A DNA stretch of 18,335 nt, from the NCBI GenBank assembly GCA_002361935.1, contig DESD01000023.1:1-18335 (forward strand), in the 5' to 3' direction. This DNA is from Ruminococcaceae bacterium UBA3323 (GTDB taxonomy: Bacteria > Bacillota > Clostridia > Oscillospirales > Acutalibacteraceae). Positions 1-6,270 of the stretch are shown here, piece after piece. The notes under the pieces are model-generated. The model did not search any database, was not told the DNA's origin, and saw only the letters and a list, made by a program, of their open reading frames with translations. The position numbers were made by a program, and so were the translations under genes. The first letter of the stretch is position 1, and each line of letters starts with the position of its first letter.

Positions 1-118
1 CCGGCTTAGCCGGAGGTCTTGACTGCTTACCAAATATAATGATTGCCGATACAGCAATCATTATGGCAGTCCGTAAAATAACAGCAGACATTAATCTGCA
101 TTTTTTAGTTTTGTTCAC
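1..118 (-). CDS. Partial membrane-anchored or secreted protein, N-terminus only
   Basis: An open frame reads from a GTG codon at 118-116 to the window edge with no stop, giving 39 residues that begin MNKTKKCRLM. The first nine residues carry four positive charges (K4, K6, K7-equivalent cluster and R8 by eye) and are followed by a hydrophobic stretch, roughly residues 9-30, then a basic and proline-rich segment (GKQSRPPAKP). This is the layout of a signal peptide or an N-terminal membrane anchor. The start is uncertain: only a weak purine-rich stretch (AGAGAAGAA) precedes the GTG, an in-frame stop lies further upstream, and an in-frame ATG at 91-89 is an alternative. It lies 79 bases downstream of the glycosyltransferase on the same strand, so the two could be co-transcribed. 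The function is not recognisable from this fragment, and a chance open frame is possible at this length. Confidence 0.5.
   Translation of the reverse strand, partial: MNKTKKCRLMSAVILRTAIMIAVSAIIIFGKQSRPPAKP
21..71. repeat. Perfect 11-bp inverted repeat with an outer 6-bp pair
   Basis: Bases 36-46 (ATAATGATTGC) are the exact reverse complement of 54-64, around a 7-base loop. Outside them GACTGC (21-26) is complementary to GCAGTC (66-71), with an unpaired stretch on the left side. No T-run follows on either strand, so it does not look like an intrinsic terminator. It lies inside the probable minus-strand membrane-protein frame, where it encodes part of the hydrophobic segment, so it may be a by-product of repeated Ile/Ala codons. 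Confidence 0.5.
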
Positions 119-133
119 ATTCTTCTCTTGCTT

Positions 134-196
134 GACTAGGCAATGAACAGTAATCCGATTTTAACGATGGTGCGGATTTCTACGCATTGTCTAAGC
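134..196. repeat. Imperfect hairpin between the glycosyltransferase and the next minus-strand gene
   Basis: TAGGCAATG (137-145) pairs with CATTGTCTA (185-193) with one G-T pair, and further in AATCCG (152-157) pairs exactly with CGGATT (173-178). Mismatched bases separate the two helices. It fills the spacer just after the glycosyltransferase stop codon. No T-tract follows in the minus direction, so a standard intrinsic terminator is not supported; a processing or transcript-end structure is possible. Confidence 0.4.
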
Positions 197-197
197 A

Positions 198-1397
198 CTA
201 ATATTTGTATTCATTATTCTGTTTGTTATCGGAATAAAATTTGTTTATAACAATTTCGTATCTCTCAAATGCCTTTTTCACGGCTTCTTCCCAGCTAATG
301 TAAATTGTATTCTGTGCATTTTTTCCGATATCCTTCAAAAGCACCTTGTTGTCCATTATTTCCAACAGCTTATCGGCAATGCTTTGTGAATTTTCCTGAC
401 AGAAAAAGCCTGTTTTCCCATTTTCAATACCCTCTGCTGCGCAGGAATTTTCAACAAGTAAAGCGGGTGTTCCGCAGGATGCTGCTTCGCGAACAACAAG
501 TCCGTTTGTGTCAAAGGTAGAAGGGAAAATAAGCAGATCGGAAGCTGCATAATACTGCTGAATAAGTTCTCTGTTAAGTATTTTTCCCGTCCATATAACC
601 TTGTCGGAAATCCCAAGAAGCTTGTATCTTAGCTTTATTGCCTTTTCATCGGCACCAAAGCCAAGCATAATAAGCCGGAAATCTTTTCCTTTTTCCTTAA
701 GAATTCTGCAGGCCTCAAGAATAAACTGAATATTTTTGTACCAAATCATCCGCCCGGTATAAATAAAAACAGGAACATCCTTTGGAATGGAATGCTTTTC
801 CTTTATTTTATCAATAATATCCTGCGGTACTTCTGTTTTTGGCATATCACATCCGTTTGGCATAACGATATAATCGCCTTTATATCCGATATTTCTAAGG
901 CTTTCAGCCGAGCCCTCGCTTGTTACCCAAACCTCGTCTGCTGCTTCTATATTTCTTCTGATAAAGCGTTTTGCAAAATTTTTCCCCTTTTTGGTTGGCA
1001 CTCTTTTGTCTATATCATATTCGTATTTTGTGTGGTATGTAAGCACAGTCGGAATTCTTTTCTTTCTGTTAACAAGTCTGAAAAAATAGCTTGTAGCAAG
1101 CGGAGCATGGCTGTGAAGCAAATCAAAATCACGATTTATAATATCATAGCTGAGCGATTCTTTGAAAGGCCAGCCGATGCTGTATCCCTCTTTGCTCGGA
1201 ACCCACCAGCTTTTGTATCTGAAAATTTCATATGGATACTTTTTGTCCTGCTGATTTGGATTTTTAGGTGTAATAATAATTGCTTCGCAGTGGTGCTTAT
1301 TCAGAATATCTGCGTAGCTTTGTGCAACATTGCTGATTCCGTCCGTTGTTGGGGGGAAAGCGTCTGTTCCTATTGCAATTTTGTATTTTTTTTCCAT
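198..1397 (-). CDS. GT4-family glycosyltransferase, glycolipid-synthase-like
   Basis: A 399-residue retaining glycosyltransferase of the GT-B fold, family GT4. The N-terminal acceptor half shows the early glycine/proline loop (DAFPPTTDGISNV, near residues 12-24), LLHSHAPLA and TYHTKYEYDIDKR, a pattern shared with bacterial diacylglycerol glucosyltransferases and related envelope enzymes. The C-terminal nucleotide-sugar half has VPVFIYTGRMIWYKN and the end motif FDTNGLVVREAASCGTP. The family usually has E-x7-E there; this protein has D in the first position, a conservative change. By family it would transfer a sugar from a nucleotide donor to a lipid or glycan at the cytoplasmic face of the membrane. 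The exact acceptor cannot be read from the sequence. The ATG at 1397 follows AAGGGGAA at good spacing. It is divergent from hprK and has its own likely promoter. Confidence 0.85.
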   Translation of the reverse strand: MEKKYKIAIGTDAFPPTTDGISNVAQSYADILNKHHCEAIIITPKNPNQQDKKYPYEIFRYKSWWVPSKEGYSIGWPFKESLSYDIINRDFDLLHSHAPLATSYFFRLVNRKKRIPTVLTYHTKYEYDIDKRVPTKKGKNFAKRFIRRNIEAADEVWVTSEGSAESLRNIGYKGDYIVMPNGCDMPKTEVPQDIIDKIKEKHSIPKDVPVFIYTGRMIWYKNIQFILEACRILKEKGKDFRLIMLGFGADEKAIKLRYKLLGISDKVIWTGKILNRELIQQYYAASDLLIFPSTFDTNGLVVREAASCGTPALLVENSCAAEGIENGKTGFFCQENSQSIADKLLEIMDNKVLLKDIGKNAQNTIYISWEEAVKKAFERYEIVINKFYSDNKQNNEYKY

Positions 1398-1432
1398 ATA
1401 TTCCCCTTAGAACATGTAATAATTCATTTTAA

Positions 1433-1461
1433 TATATAGCACATTTTTTGTCTGTTGTAAA
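1433..1461 (-). promoter_or_regulatory. Probable sigma-A promoter for the glycosyltransferase
   Basis: On the minus strand TTTACA (1461-1456) and TATATA (1438-1433) are separated by exactly 17 bases, about 35 bases upstream of the start codon. The -35 matches consensus at 5 of 6 positions and the -10 at 4 of 6. The region is AT-rich, so a chance match is possible. Confidence 0.5.
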
Positions 1462-1511
1462 TCGTTAGCGGAAATATTCACAATAAGTTTATAAAAACTG
1501 CTTTTTAAATA

Positions 1512-1541
1512 TTGCATTTCACTGTTATTTTATTATATAAT
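1512..1541 (+). promoter_or_regulatory. Probable sigma-A promoter for hprK and the genes behind it
   Basis: TTGCAT (1512-1517) and a perfect TATAAT (1536-1541) are separated by 18 bases. The expected start of transcription is near 1548, giving a leader of only about 23 bases that contains AGGAGGT (1558-1564) six bases before the hprK ATG. No operator or catabolite-response element was recognised next to it. Confidence 0.65.
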
Positions 1542-1570
1542 AAAAGTGTATAATTTTAGGAGGTAATGAA

Positions 1571-2536
1571 ATGGACGCAGGTTATTCCGTTTCTCTTCAG
1601 AAGATAATAGATGCACATTCTCTTGAAATAATTTATCTTCCAAAAGCTGCAAACGATATTTTGATTACAACCAATGAAATAAACCGTCCCGGTATTGTGC
1701 TTACGGGCTATACGGATTATTTTGATTCCTTAAGAATTCAAATCTTGGGTTGGACCGAATTGGGTTTTCTTCAGAAAATGGATAAGGAAGAAAGGCAAAA
1801 GGCACTTGGATATTGGCTTGCCCTTCATCCTGCTGCGGCGGTTATAACAAGGGGTCTTGAACTCCCGGAATATTTTATTAAAGCCTGTGAGGAATACAAA
1901 GTTCCTCTTCTTCGCACAAATGAGGAAACATCGCCGTTTTTGGCAACGCTTATTCAGTATCTGAATACAAATTTGGCGCCCAGAATCACAAGACACGGGG
2001 TTTTTTGCGAAGTATACGGTGAAGGTGTCCTTATTTTAGGTGAAAGCGGAGCAGGAAAATCCGAAACTGCAGTTGAGCTTATCAAAAGAGGGCATCGCTT
2101 TATTGCGGATGATGCTGTTGAAATCAGAAAGATTGATGATCATACCTTAATCGGATCATCGCCTAATAATATAAGGCATTTTATCGAACTCCGCGGTATC
2201 GGTATGATTAATGCCCGCCGCCTTTTCGGTATGGGTGCCGTTAAGGTTTCTGAAAAAATAAATATGGTGATTCAGCTTGAGCCGTGGGATTCAACAAAAG
2301 CTTATGACAGGCTTGGCCTTGATGATACATATACAAAAATTCTTGATGTTAAGGTTCCTGTTTTAACGATTCCGGTTAATCCCGGCAGAAACCTTGCAAT
2401 TATTATTGAAACGGCTGCAATGAATAACCGCCAGAAAAAGATGGGATACAATGCCGCCAGAGAGCTTATGGCCGGTCTTGGCATGACGGATATAGAGCCC
2501 GGTGAAACAGAGCTTGAAATTTGGAAAAATTCCTGA
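1571..2536 (+). CDS. hprK: HPr(Ser) kinase/phosphorylase
   Basis: HPrK phosphorylates and dephosphorylates serine 46 of the phosphotransferase carrier HPr, setting catabolite repression according to glycolytic state. The protein has 321 residues, close to the usual 310 or so. The N-terminal half (about 1-130) fits the HPrK N-domain. The kinase half begins near TRHGVFCEVYGEGVLI and carries the P-loop GESGAGKS at 157-164, the family signature ELRGIGMIN near residue 207, and PVNPGRNLAIIIETAAMNNR from about residue 268, which is the K3-loop/C-terminal signature. AGGAGGT precedes the ATG by six bases. It leads a tightly spaced gene run that includes a sugar kinase, which fits a role in carbon sensing. 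No HPr or Crh gene is present in the window, so its partner lies elsewhere. Confidence 0.97.
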   Translation: MDAGYSVSLQKIIDAHSLEIIYLPKAANDILITTNEINRPGIVLTGYTDYFDSLRIQILGWTELGFLQKMDKEERQKALGYWLALHPAAAVITRGLELPEYFIKACEEYKVPLLRTNEETSPFLATLIQYLNTNLAPRITRHGVFCEVYGEGVLILGESGAGKSETAVELIKRGHRFIADDAVEIRKIDDHTLIGSSPNNIRHFIELRGIGMINARRLFGMGAVKVSEKINMVIQLEPWDSTKAYDRLGLDDTYTKILDVKVPVLTIPVNPGRNLAIIIETAAMNNRQKKMGYNAARELMAGLGMTDIEPGETELEIWKNS

Positions 2537-2578
2537 CGGATAAATAATTTTAATATTTGAGAATAAAGGAGAAAAATT

Positions 2579-3529
2579 ATGCTTAGTATTGGAATTGATT
2601 TAGGCGGAACAAATATTGTTGCTGCTGTTGTAAACGAAGAGTATAAAATGCTGGCCACTGCTAAAACCCCGACAAATACTCCTAGAAGTGCGGAAGAAAT
2701 ATTTGATGATATCGCAAAGGTTTGCAAAGAGGCTATGGAAAAAGCCGGAATTACCATTTCCGATATTTCATCCGTCGGAATGGGAACCCCCGGAACGGTA
2801 AATGATGATGGAGTTATCGAATTTGCAAATAACCTTGGTTTTAACAATGTTCCTGCAAAAGCTATGATTAAGGAGCGTCTGGGTGATGTTCCCGTATTTA
2901 TAGCAAATGATGCAAACTGCGCTGCACTCGGCGAAGCTTATGCGGGATGCGGGCATGGCGCTCAGAATTTTGTGGCCGTTACTCTCGGAACAGGCGTTGG
3001 CTCGGGTATTATTGTAAACGGAAAGCTTGTAACAGGTGTAAACGCTGCAGGCGGAGAATGCGGTCATATGGTAATTATGGTAGACGGTGAGAAATGCACA
3101 TGCGGCAGAAAAGGCTGCTGGGAGGCATATGCCTCTGCAACCGCTCTTATCAGGCAGACAAAAGCTGCCATGGCGGAACACCCTGATTCTGTTATGCACA
3201 AACTTGCAGAGGAAGAGGGTAAGGTAAGCGGCAGAACTGCATTTGATGCAATGAGAAAGGGCGATATTGCAGGTATCAATGTCGTTAACAATTATATCAA
3301 GTATGTTGCCTGCGGTCTTATTAATCTTGTAAATGCACTTCAGCCTGAAATTATTTGTATCGGCGGCGGTATCTGTAATGAGGGCGATACACTTATGAAG
3401 CCGCTCAGCAAGTTTGTTCAGGCAGAAAGATATTCGATTCATAGTAAAATACAAACAAAAATACTGAAAGCTGAGCTTGGAAATGATGCAGGCATTATCG
3501 GCGCCGCTCTTCTCGGCTCAATCAATTAA
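2579..3529 (+). CDS. glk: ROK-family glucokinase
   Basis: A 316-residue sugar kinase that by family phosphorylates glucose with ATP in the cytoplasm. The phosphate-binding motif IGIDLGGTN is at the N-terminus (DLGGT at 7-11). The catalytic aspartate sits in IANDANC (D111). TLGTGVGSGII is the second nucleotide-binding glycine loop, and the ROK zinc site is complete: H163 (GECGH) with C173, C175 and C180 (CTCGRKGC). The length and zinc pattern fit GlcK-type glucokinases; an N-terminal DNA-binding domain, as in ROK repressors, is absent. Another hexose or N-acyl sugar as substrate cannot be excluded. AAAGGAG ends seven bases before the ATG. It lies 42 bases after hprK and 10 bases before murB, so co-transcription is likely. 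Confidence 0.93.
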   Translation: MLSIGIDLGGTNIVAAVVNEEYKMLATAKTPTNTPRSAEEIFDDIAKVCKEAMEKAGITISDISSVGMGTPGTVNDDGVIEFANNLGFNNVPAKAMIKERLGDVPVFIANDANCAALGEAYAGCGHGAQNFVAVTLGTGVGSGIIVNGKLVTGVNAAGGECGHMVIMVDGEKCTCGRKGCWEAYASATALIRQTKAAMAEHPDSVMHKLAEEEGKVSGRTAFDAMRKGDIAGINVVNNYIKYVACGLINLVNALQPEIICIGGGICNEGDTLMKPLSKFVQAERYSIHSKIQTKILKAELGNDAGIIGAALLGSIN

Positions 3530-3530
3530 T

Positions 3531-3542
3531 GGTGATATTTTG
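3531..3542 (+). promoter_or_regulatory. Ribosome binding site that decides a TTG start for murB
   Basis: GGTGAT (3531-3536) matches the 3' part of the extended Shine-Dalgarno complement of 16S rRNA and lies three bases before the in-frame TTG at 3540. In that register the core GG pair is seven bases from the start, which is normal. spoIVB uses the identical GGTGAT-3-start arrangement with an ATG at 10901, supporting its use here. The overlapping ATG at 3529 is in the wrong frame. Confidence 0.7.
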
Positions 3543-4439
3543 AAAGATTTGATTGCTTTTTTAAAAAAAGAAGATATTAAATTTGCTGAAAATGAATCAA
3601 TGAAAAATCATACAACTTTTAAGGTTGGCGGAAATGCATCCGTAATGATTTTTCCGAAAAGCGAATCGGAGATTTGTTCCGTTGTTAAGGAATGCAGCAG
3701 GCTTGGCATAAGGCTTGTTTCAATCGGAAACGGCTCTAACCTTCTTGTTTCGGATAACGGGATAAAGGCTGCCGTTCTGTGTTTTTCAAATGATTTTTCG
3801 GATATCCGTCTTTTGGATGAAGAAACTGTTTTTGCCGAAAGCGGAGCTTCCCTGATGAAGCTTTGCAGATTTGCGCTTGAAAACAGCCTTTCGGGTTTGG
3901 AATTTGCTTTTGGAATTCCGGGTTCCTGCGGTGGTGCTGCGTTTATGAATGCAGGTGCCTACGGCGGAGAGATGAAGGATGTTCTTTATAAATGCCGCCA
4001 TGTGGACAAGGACGGAAATAAGGGCTTTCTTCAAAAGGAAGATTTAAAGCTTTCCTACCGTCATTCGGCTTATTATGAGAATGGCTGTATTATAACGGGT
4101 ATCTATCTTAAGCTGAAAAAGGGCAGCAAAGAGGATATAAAAGCCAAAATGGATGATTTTCTGAAAAGAAGAAAGGAAAAGCAGCCCCTTGACTATCCAA
4201 GCGCCGGCTCAACCTTCAAAAGGCCGGAGGGCTATTTTGCCGGTGCACTTATTGAGGAGTGCGGCTTAAAGGGAAAATCGGTCGGTGATGCCGAAGTAAG
4301 CATGAAGCATGCCGGCTTTGTTATAAATAAAGGAAATGCAACCTGTGAGGATATTTTAAATCTTTGCAGAATTTGCAGTGAAACCGTGATGAAGGAAAAA
4401 GGCGTTAAGCTGGAAATGGAAATAAGGGTAACAGAATAA
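3540..4439 (+). CDS. murB: UDP-N-acetylenolpyruvoylglucosamine reductase
   Basis: MurB reduces UDP-GlcNAc-enolpyruvate to UDP-MurNAc with NADPH and FAD, the second committed step of peptidoglycan precursor synthesis in the cytoplasm. From the TTG at 3540 the protein has 299 residues, matching the short MurB type of about 300. Visible family motifs are NHTTFKVGG at the N-terminus, IGNGSNLLVSDNG (FAD site), GIPGSCGGAAFMNAGAYGGEM, SYRHSAYY, and AGSTFKRPEG with the serine proton donor, ending in LEMEIR with the conserved glutamate. A longer frame reaches back to 3477, inside glk, but those residues are not MurB-like and no ribosome site precedes them. An ATG at 3600 would cut off the N-terminal helix before NHTTF. 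The stop overlaps the rapZ start by one base (TAATG), indicating translational coupling. Confidence 0.95.
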   Translation: MKDLIAFLKKEDIKFAENESMKNHTTFKVGGNASVMIFPKSESEICSVVKECSRLGIRLVSIGNGSNLLVSDNGIKAAVLCFSNDFSDIRLLDEETVFAESGASLMKLCRFALENSLSGLEFAFGIPGSCGGAAFMNAGAYGGEMKDVLYKCRHVDKDGNKGFLQKEDLKLSYRHSAYYENGCIITGIYLKLKKGSKEDIKAKMDDFLKRRKEKQPLDYPSAGSTFKRPEGYFAGALIEECGLKGKSVGDAEVSMKHAGFVINKGNATCEDILNLCRICSETVMKEKGVKLEMEIRVTE

Positions 4440-5308
4440 TGGATGAAAGAAAAGAATTAGTTATTTTAACAGGTGTTTCGGGTGCAGGAAAATCAACTGC
4501 TATAGGCTTTATGGAGGATATCGGCTATTATTGTGTTGATAATATGCCGCCTTTGCTTATTCATACATTTCTTGAGCTTATTGAAAATAAAAGCGAAAGA
4601 AAAAAAATTGCTATTGTTATTGATATACGTTCAACAGAGAACTTTGATTCGCTTGTTGAACTGCTTTATCAAAAGGACAACTTTAATTATGATATAAAGG
4701 TTCTTTATCTTGATATAAAAACGCAGGTTGCATTGAAAAGATATAAGCTTACAAGAAGAAAGCATCCGTTTTCGGATCGCTTTAACGGTGATATTTCTCA
4801 GGCTCTTGCTTATGAAAGAGAAAAGCTTAGCATGGTTCGTTTAATGGCGGATTATGTTGTTGACACCTCTGATAGTGACGTAAATCAGCTTAGAAACAGA
4901 TTAACCCATATTCTTCTTGGAAGCGACAGAGAGGTTATGAATATCCATGTTATGTCTTTCGGCTTCAAGCATGGAATTCCTGCGGAGGCGGATTTTGTTC
5001 TTGATGTAAGGTGCCTTCCCAATCCGTATTGGGTTGAAAGCTTAAAGTCAAAAACAGGGCTTGATAAAGAGGTAAAGGATTATGTTTTCTCTTTTGTAGA
5101 GTCAAAGGAGCTTCTTGCAAAGCTTATAGATATGCTGGATTTTCTGAATCCGCTTTATATTAAGGAAGGCAAAAGTCAGATTGTTGTGGCTATCGGCTGT
5201 ACGGGAGGCAATCACCGCTCGGTTGTTATTGCCGAATCCCTTAAAGAGCATTTCTGCGGCCGATGGGATAATGTTTCCGTTAACCATAGAGATATAAATA
5301 GAAATTAA
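4439..5308 (+). CDS. rapZ: RapZ/YvcJ-family nucleotide-binding protein
   Basis: A 289-residue RapZ (YvcJ) homologue. The N-terminal half is a P-loop domain with Walker A GVSGAGKS at 12-19 followed by the family pattern MEDIGYYCVDNMPP, then VIDIRS, and RRKHPFSDR. The C-terminal half carries MSFGFKHGIPAEADFVLDVRCLPNPYW, GCTGGNHRSV near residue 252, and NHRDI at the end. In E. coli RapZ is an RNA-binding adaptor that controls glucosamine-6-phosphate synthase through small RNAs; in Bacillus YvcJ binds and hydrolyses nucleotides and affects competence. Which activity applies here cannot be read from sequence. The position directly after murB fits an envelope-linked role. Translation is probably coupled to murB through the TAATG overlap; only a weak AAGGG precedes the ATG. 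Confidence 0.95.
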   Translation: MDERKELVILTGVSGAGKSTAIGFMEDIGYYCVDNMPPLLIHTFLELIENKSERKKIAIVIDIRSTENFDSLVELLYQKDNFNYDIKVLYLDIKTQVALKRYKLTRRKHPFSDRFNGDISQALAYEREKLSMVRLMADYVVDTSDSDVNQLRNRLTHILLGSDREVMNIHVMSFGFKHGIPAEADFVLDVRCLPNPYWVESLKSKTGLDKEVKDYVFSFVESKELLAKLIDMLDFLNPLYIKEGKSQIVVAIGCTGGNHRSVVIAESLKEHFCGRWDNVSVNHRDINRN

Positions 5309-5324
5309 GTAGGTAGTAACCAAA

Positions 5325-6215
5325 ATGTCTTTTTCCATGCAGGTTAAAAATGAACTTGTTAAAACTGAATATGAAAAAGCGTGCTGTAAAAAATCATTTC
5401 TTTACGGAATGTGCATTTTTGGTAAAACCTTTTCTGCCGGCAGTGTTTCTTTGCAAACGGAAAATGAAAATATAGCGCTGCTTTATCAAAGTCTTTTGAA
5501 AGAGCTTTTCAATATTGATTCAGTAAAAAAAACCTCACCGAAAGGAAGAAATATAACCGTTTATGTTGCAGGGGCAAATGATTCCGCTAAGCTTTTTAAA
5601 TCCTTCGGGCACGAGGACGCCGCAAGCCTGAAAATCAATCATTCAAATTTTGATTGTGAAAATTGTGTTCATTCCTTTATTGCGGGTGCCTTTCTTTCCT
5701 GCGGAACCATTTCCGCTCCCGAAAAGGATTATCATCTTGAATTCACAGTGCCGTATCTTAATCTGTCAAAAAGCCTTTTAACGCTTATTGAAGAAATGGA
5801 TTTAAGCCCGAAATATACATATCGTCATGGTTATAATGTTGTTTATTTCAAAGAAAGTGAGGCTATAGAGGATTGCCTTTATCTGATGGGTGCCTCCGGT
5901 GCCATGTTTGAAATGATGAATGTTAAAATTGTTAAAGATTTCAGGAATATGGCAAACAGAAAGTCTAACTGTGAAACAGCCAATATAAACAGAATGGTAA
6001 ATGCCGCAGCCGAGCAGCTTCGGGCTATTGAAAAGATATGGAAATTAAAGGGCAGAACGTATCTGCCTGAAAATCTTGAAATGTTAGCCGAAATAAGATA
6101 TGAAAATGCTGATTTAAGCCTTTCGGAGCTTGCCGAAATGTGCAATCCTCCGTTAAGCCGAAGCGGTGTGAACCATAGACTGAAGAAAATCATCCGCATT
6201 GCCGATGAGCTGTAA
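5325..6215 (+). CDS. whiA: WhiA-family DNA-binding regulator
   Basis: WhiA proteins join a LAGLIDADG homing-endonuclease-like N-domain to a C-terminal helix-turn-helix. This 296-residue protein begins MSFSMQVKNEL, the usual family start, which supports the ATG at 5325 over the in-frame ATG at 5337. The C-terminal 47 residues hold the diagnostic helix-turn-helix end LSLSELAEMCNPPLSRSGVN followed by HRLKKI. In actinobacteria WhiA drives sporulation septation; in Bacillus it affects cell division and chromosome segregation and has no catalytic activity. The ribosome site is weak (AGGT, ten bases upstream). In many Firmicutes yvcK lies between rapZ and whiA, but here only 16 bases separate them, so yvcK is absent from this position. 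Confidence 0.95.
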   Translation: MSFSMQVKNELVKTEYEKACCKKSFLYGMCIFGKTFSAGSVSLQTENENIALLYQSLLKELFNIDSVKKTSPKGRNITVYVAGANDSAKLFKSFGHEDAASLKINHSNFDCENCVHSFIAGAFLSCGTISAPEKDYHLEFTVPYLNLSKSLLTLIEEMDLSPKYTYRHGYNVVYFKESEAIEDCLYLMGASGAMFEMMNVKIVKDFRNMANRKSNCETANINRMVNAAAEQLRAIEKIWKLKGRTYLPENLEMLAEIRYENADLSLSELAEMCNPPLSRSGVNHRLKKIIRIADEL

Positions 6216-6270
6216 TTCAGTATTGCTTCAACAATATTTACGACTTAATTCATGAAAGGAAGGTGCCGTT

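Noticed and set aside
792..1439. Plus-strand open frame of 215 codons opposite the glycosyltransferase
   Set aside because: Antisense shadow of a recognised gene, Phe/Ile/Cys-rich, without a ribosome site.
2302..2847. Minus-strand open frame of 181 codons opposite hprK and glk
   Set aside because: It lies antisense to two firmly identified genes, and its content (Ser/Ile-rich) is the shadow of their codon usage; no promoter or ribosome site.
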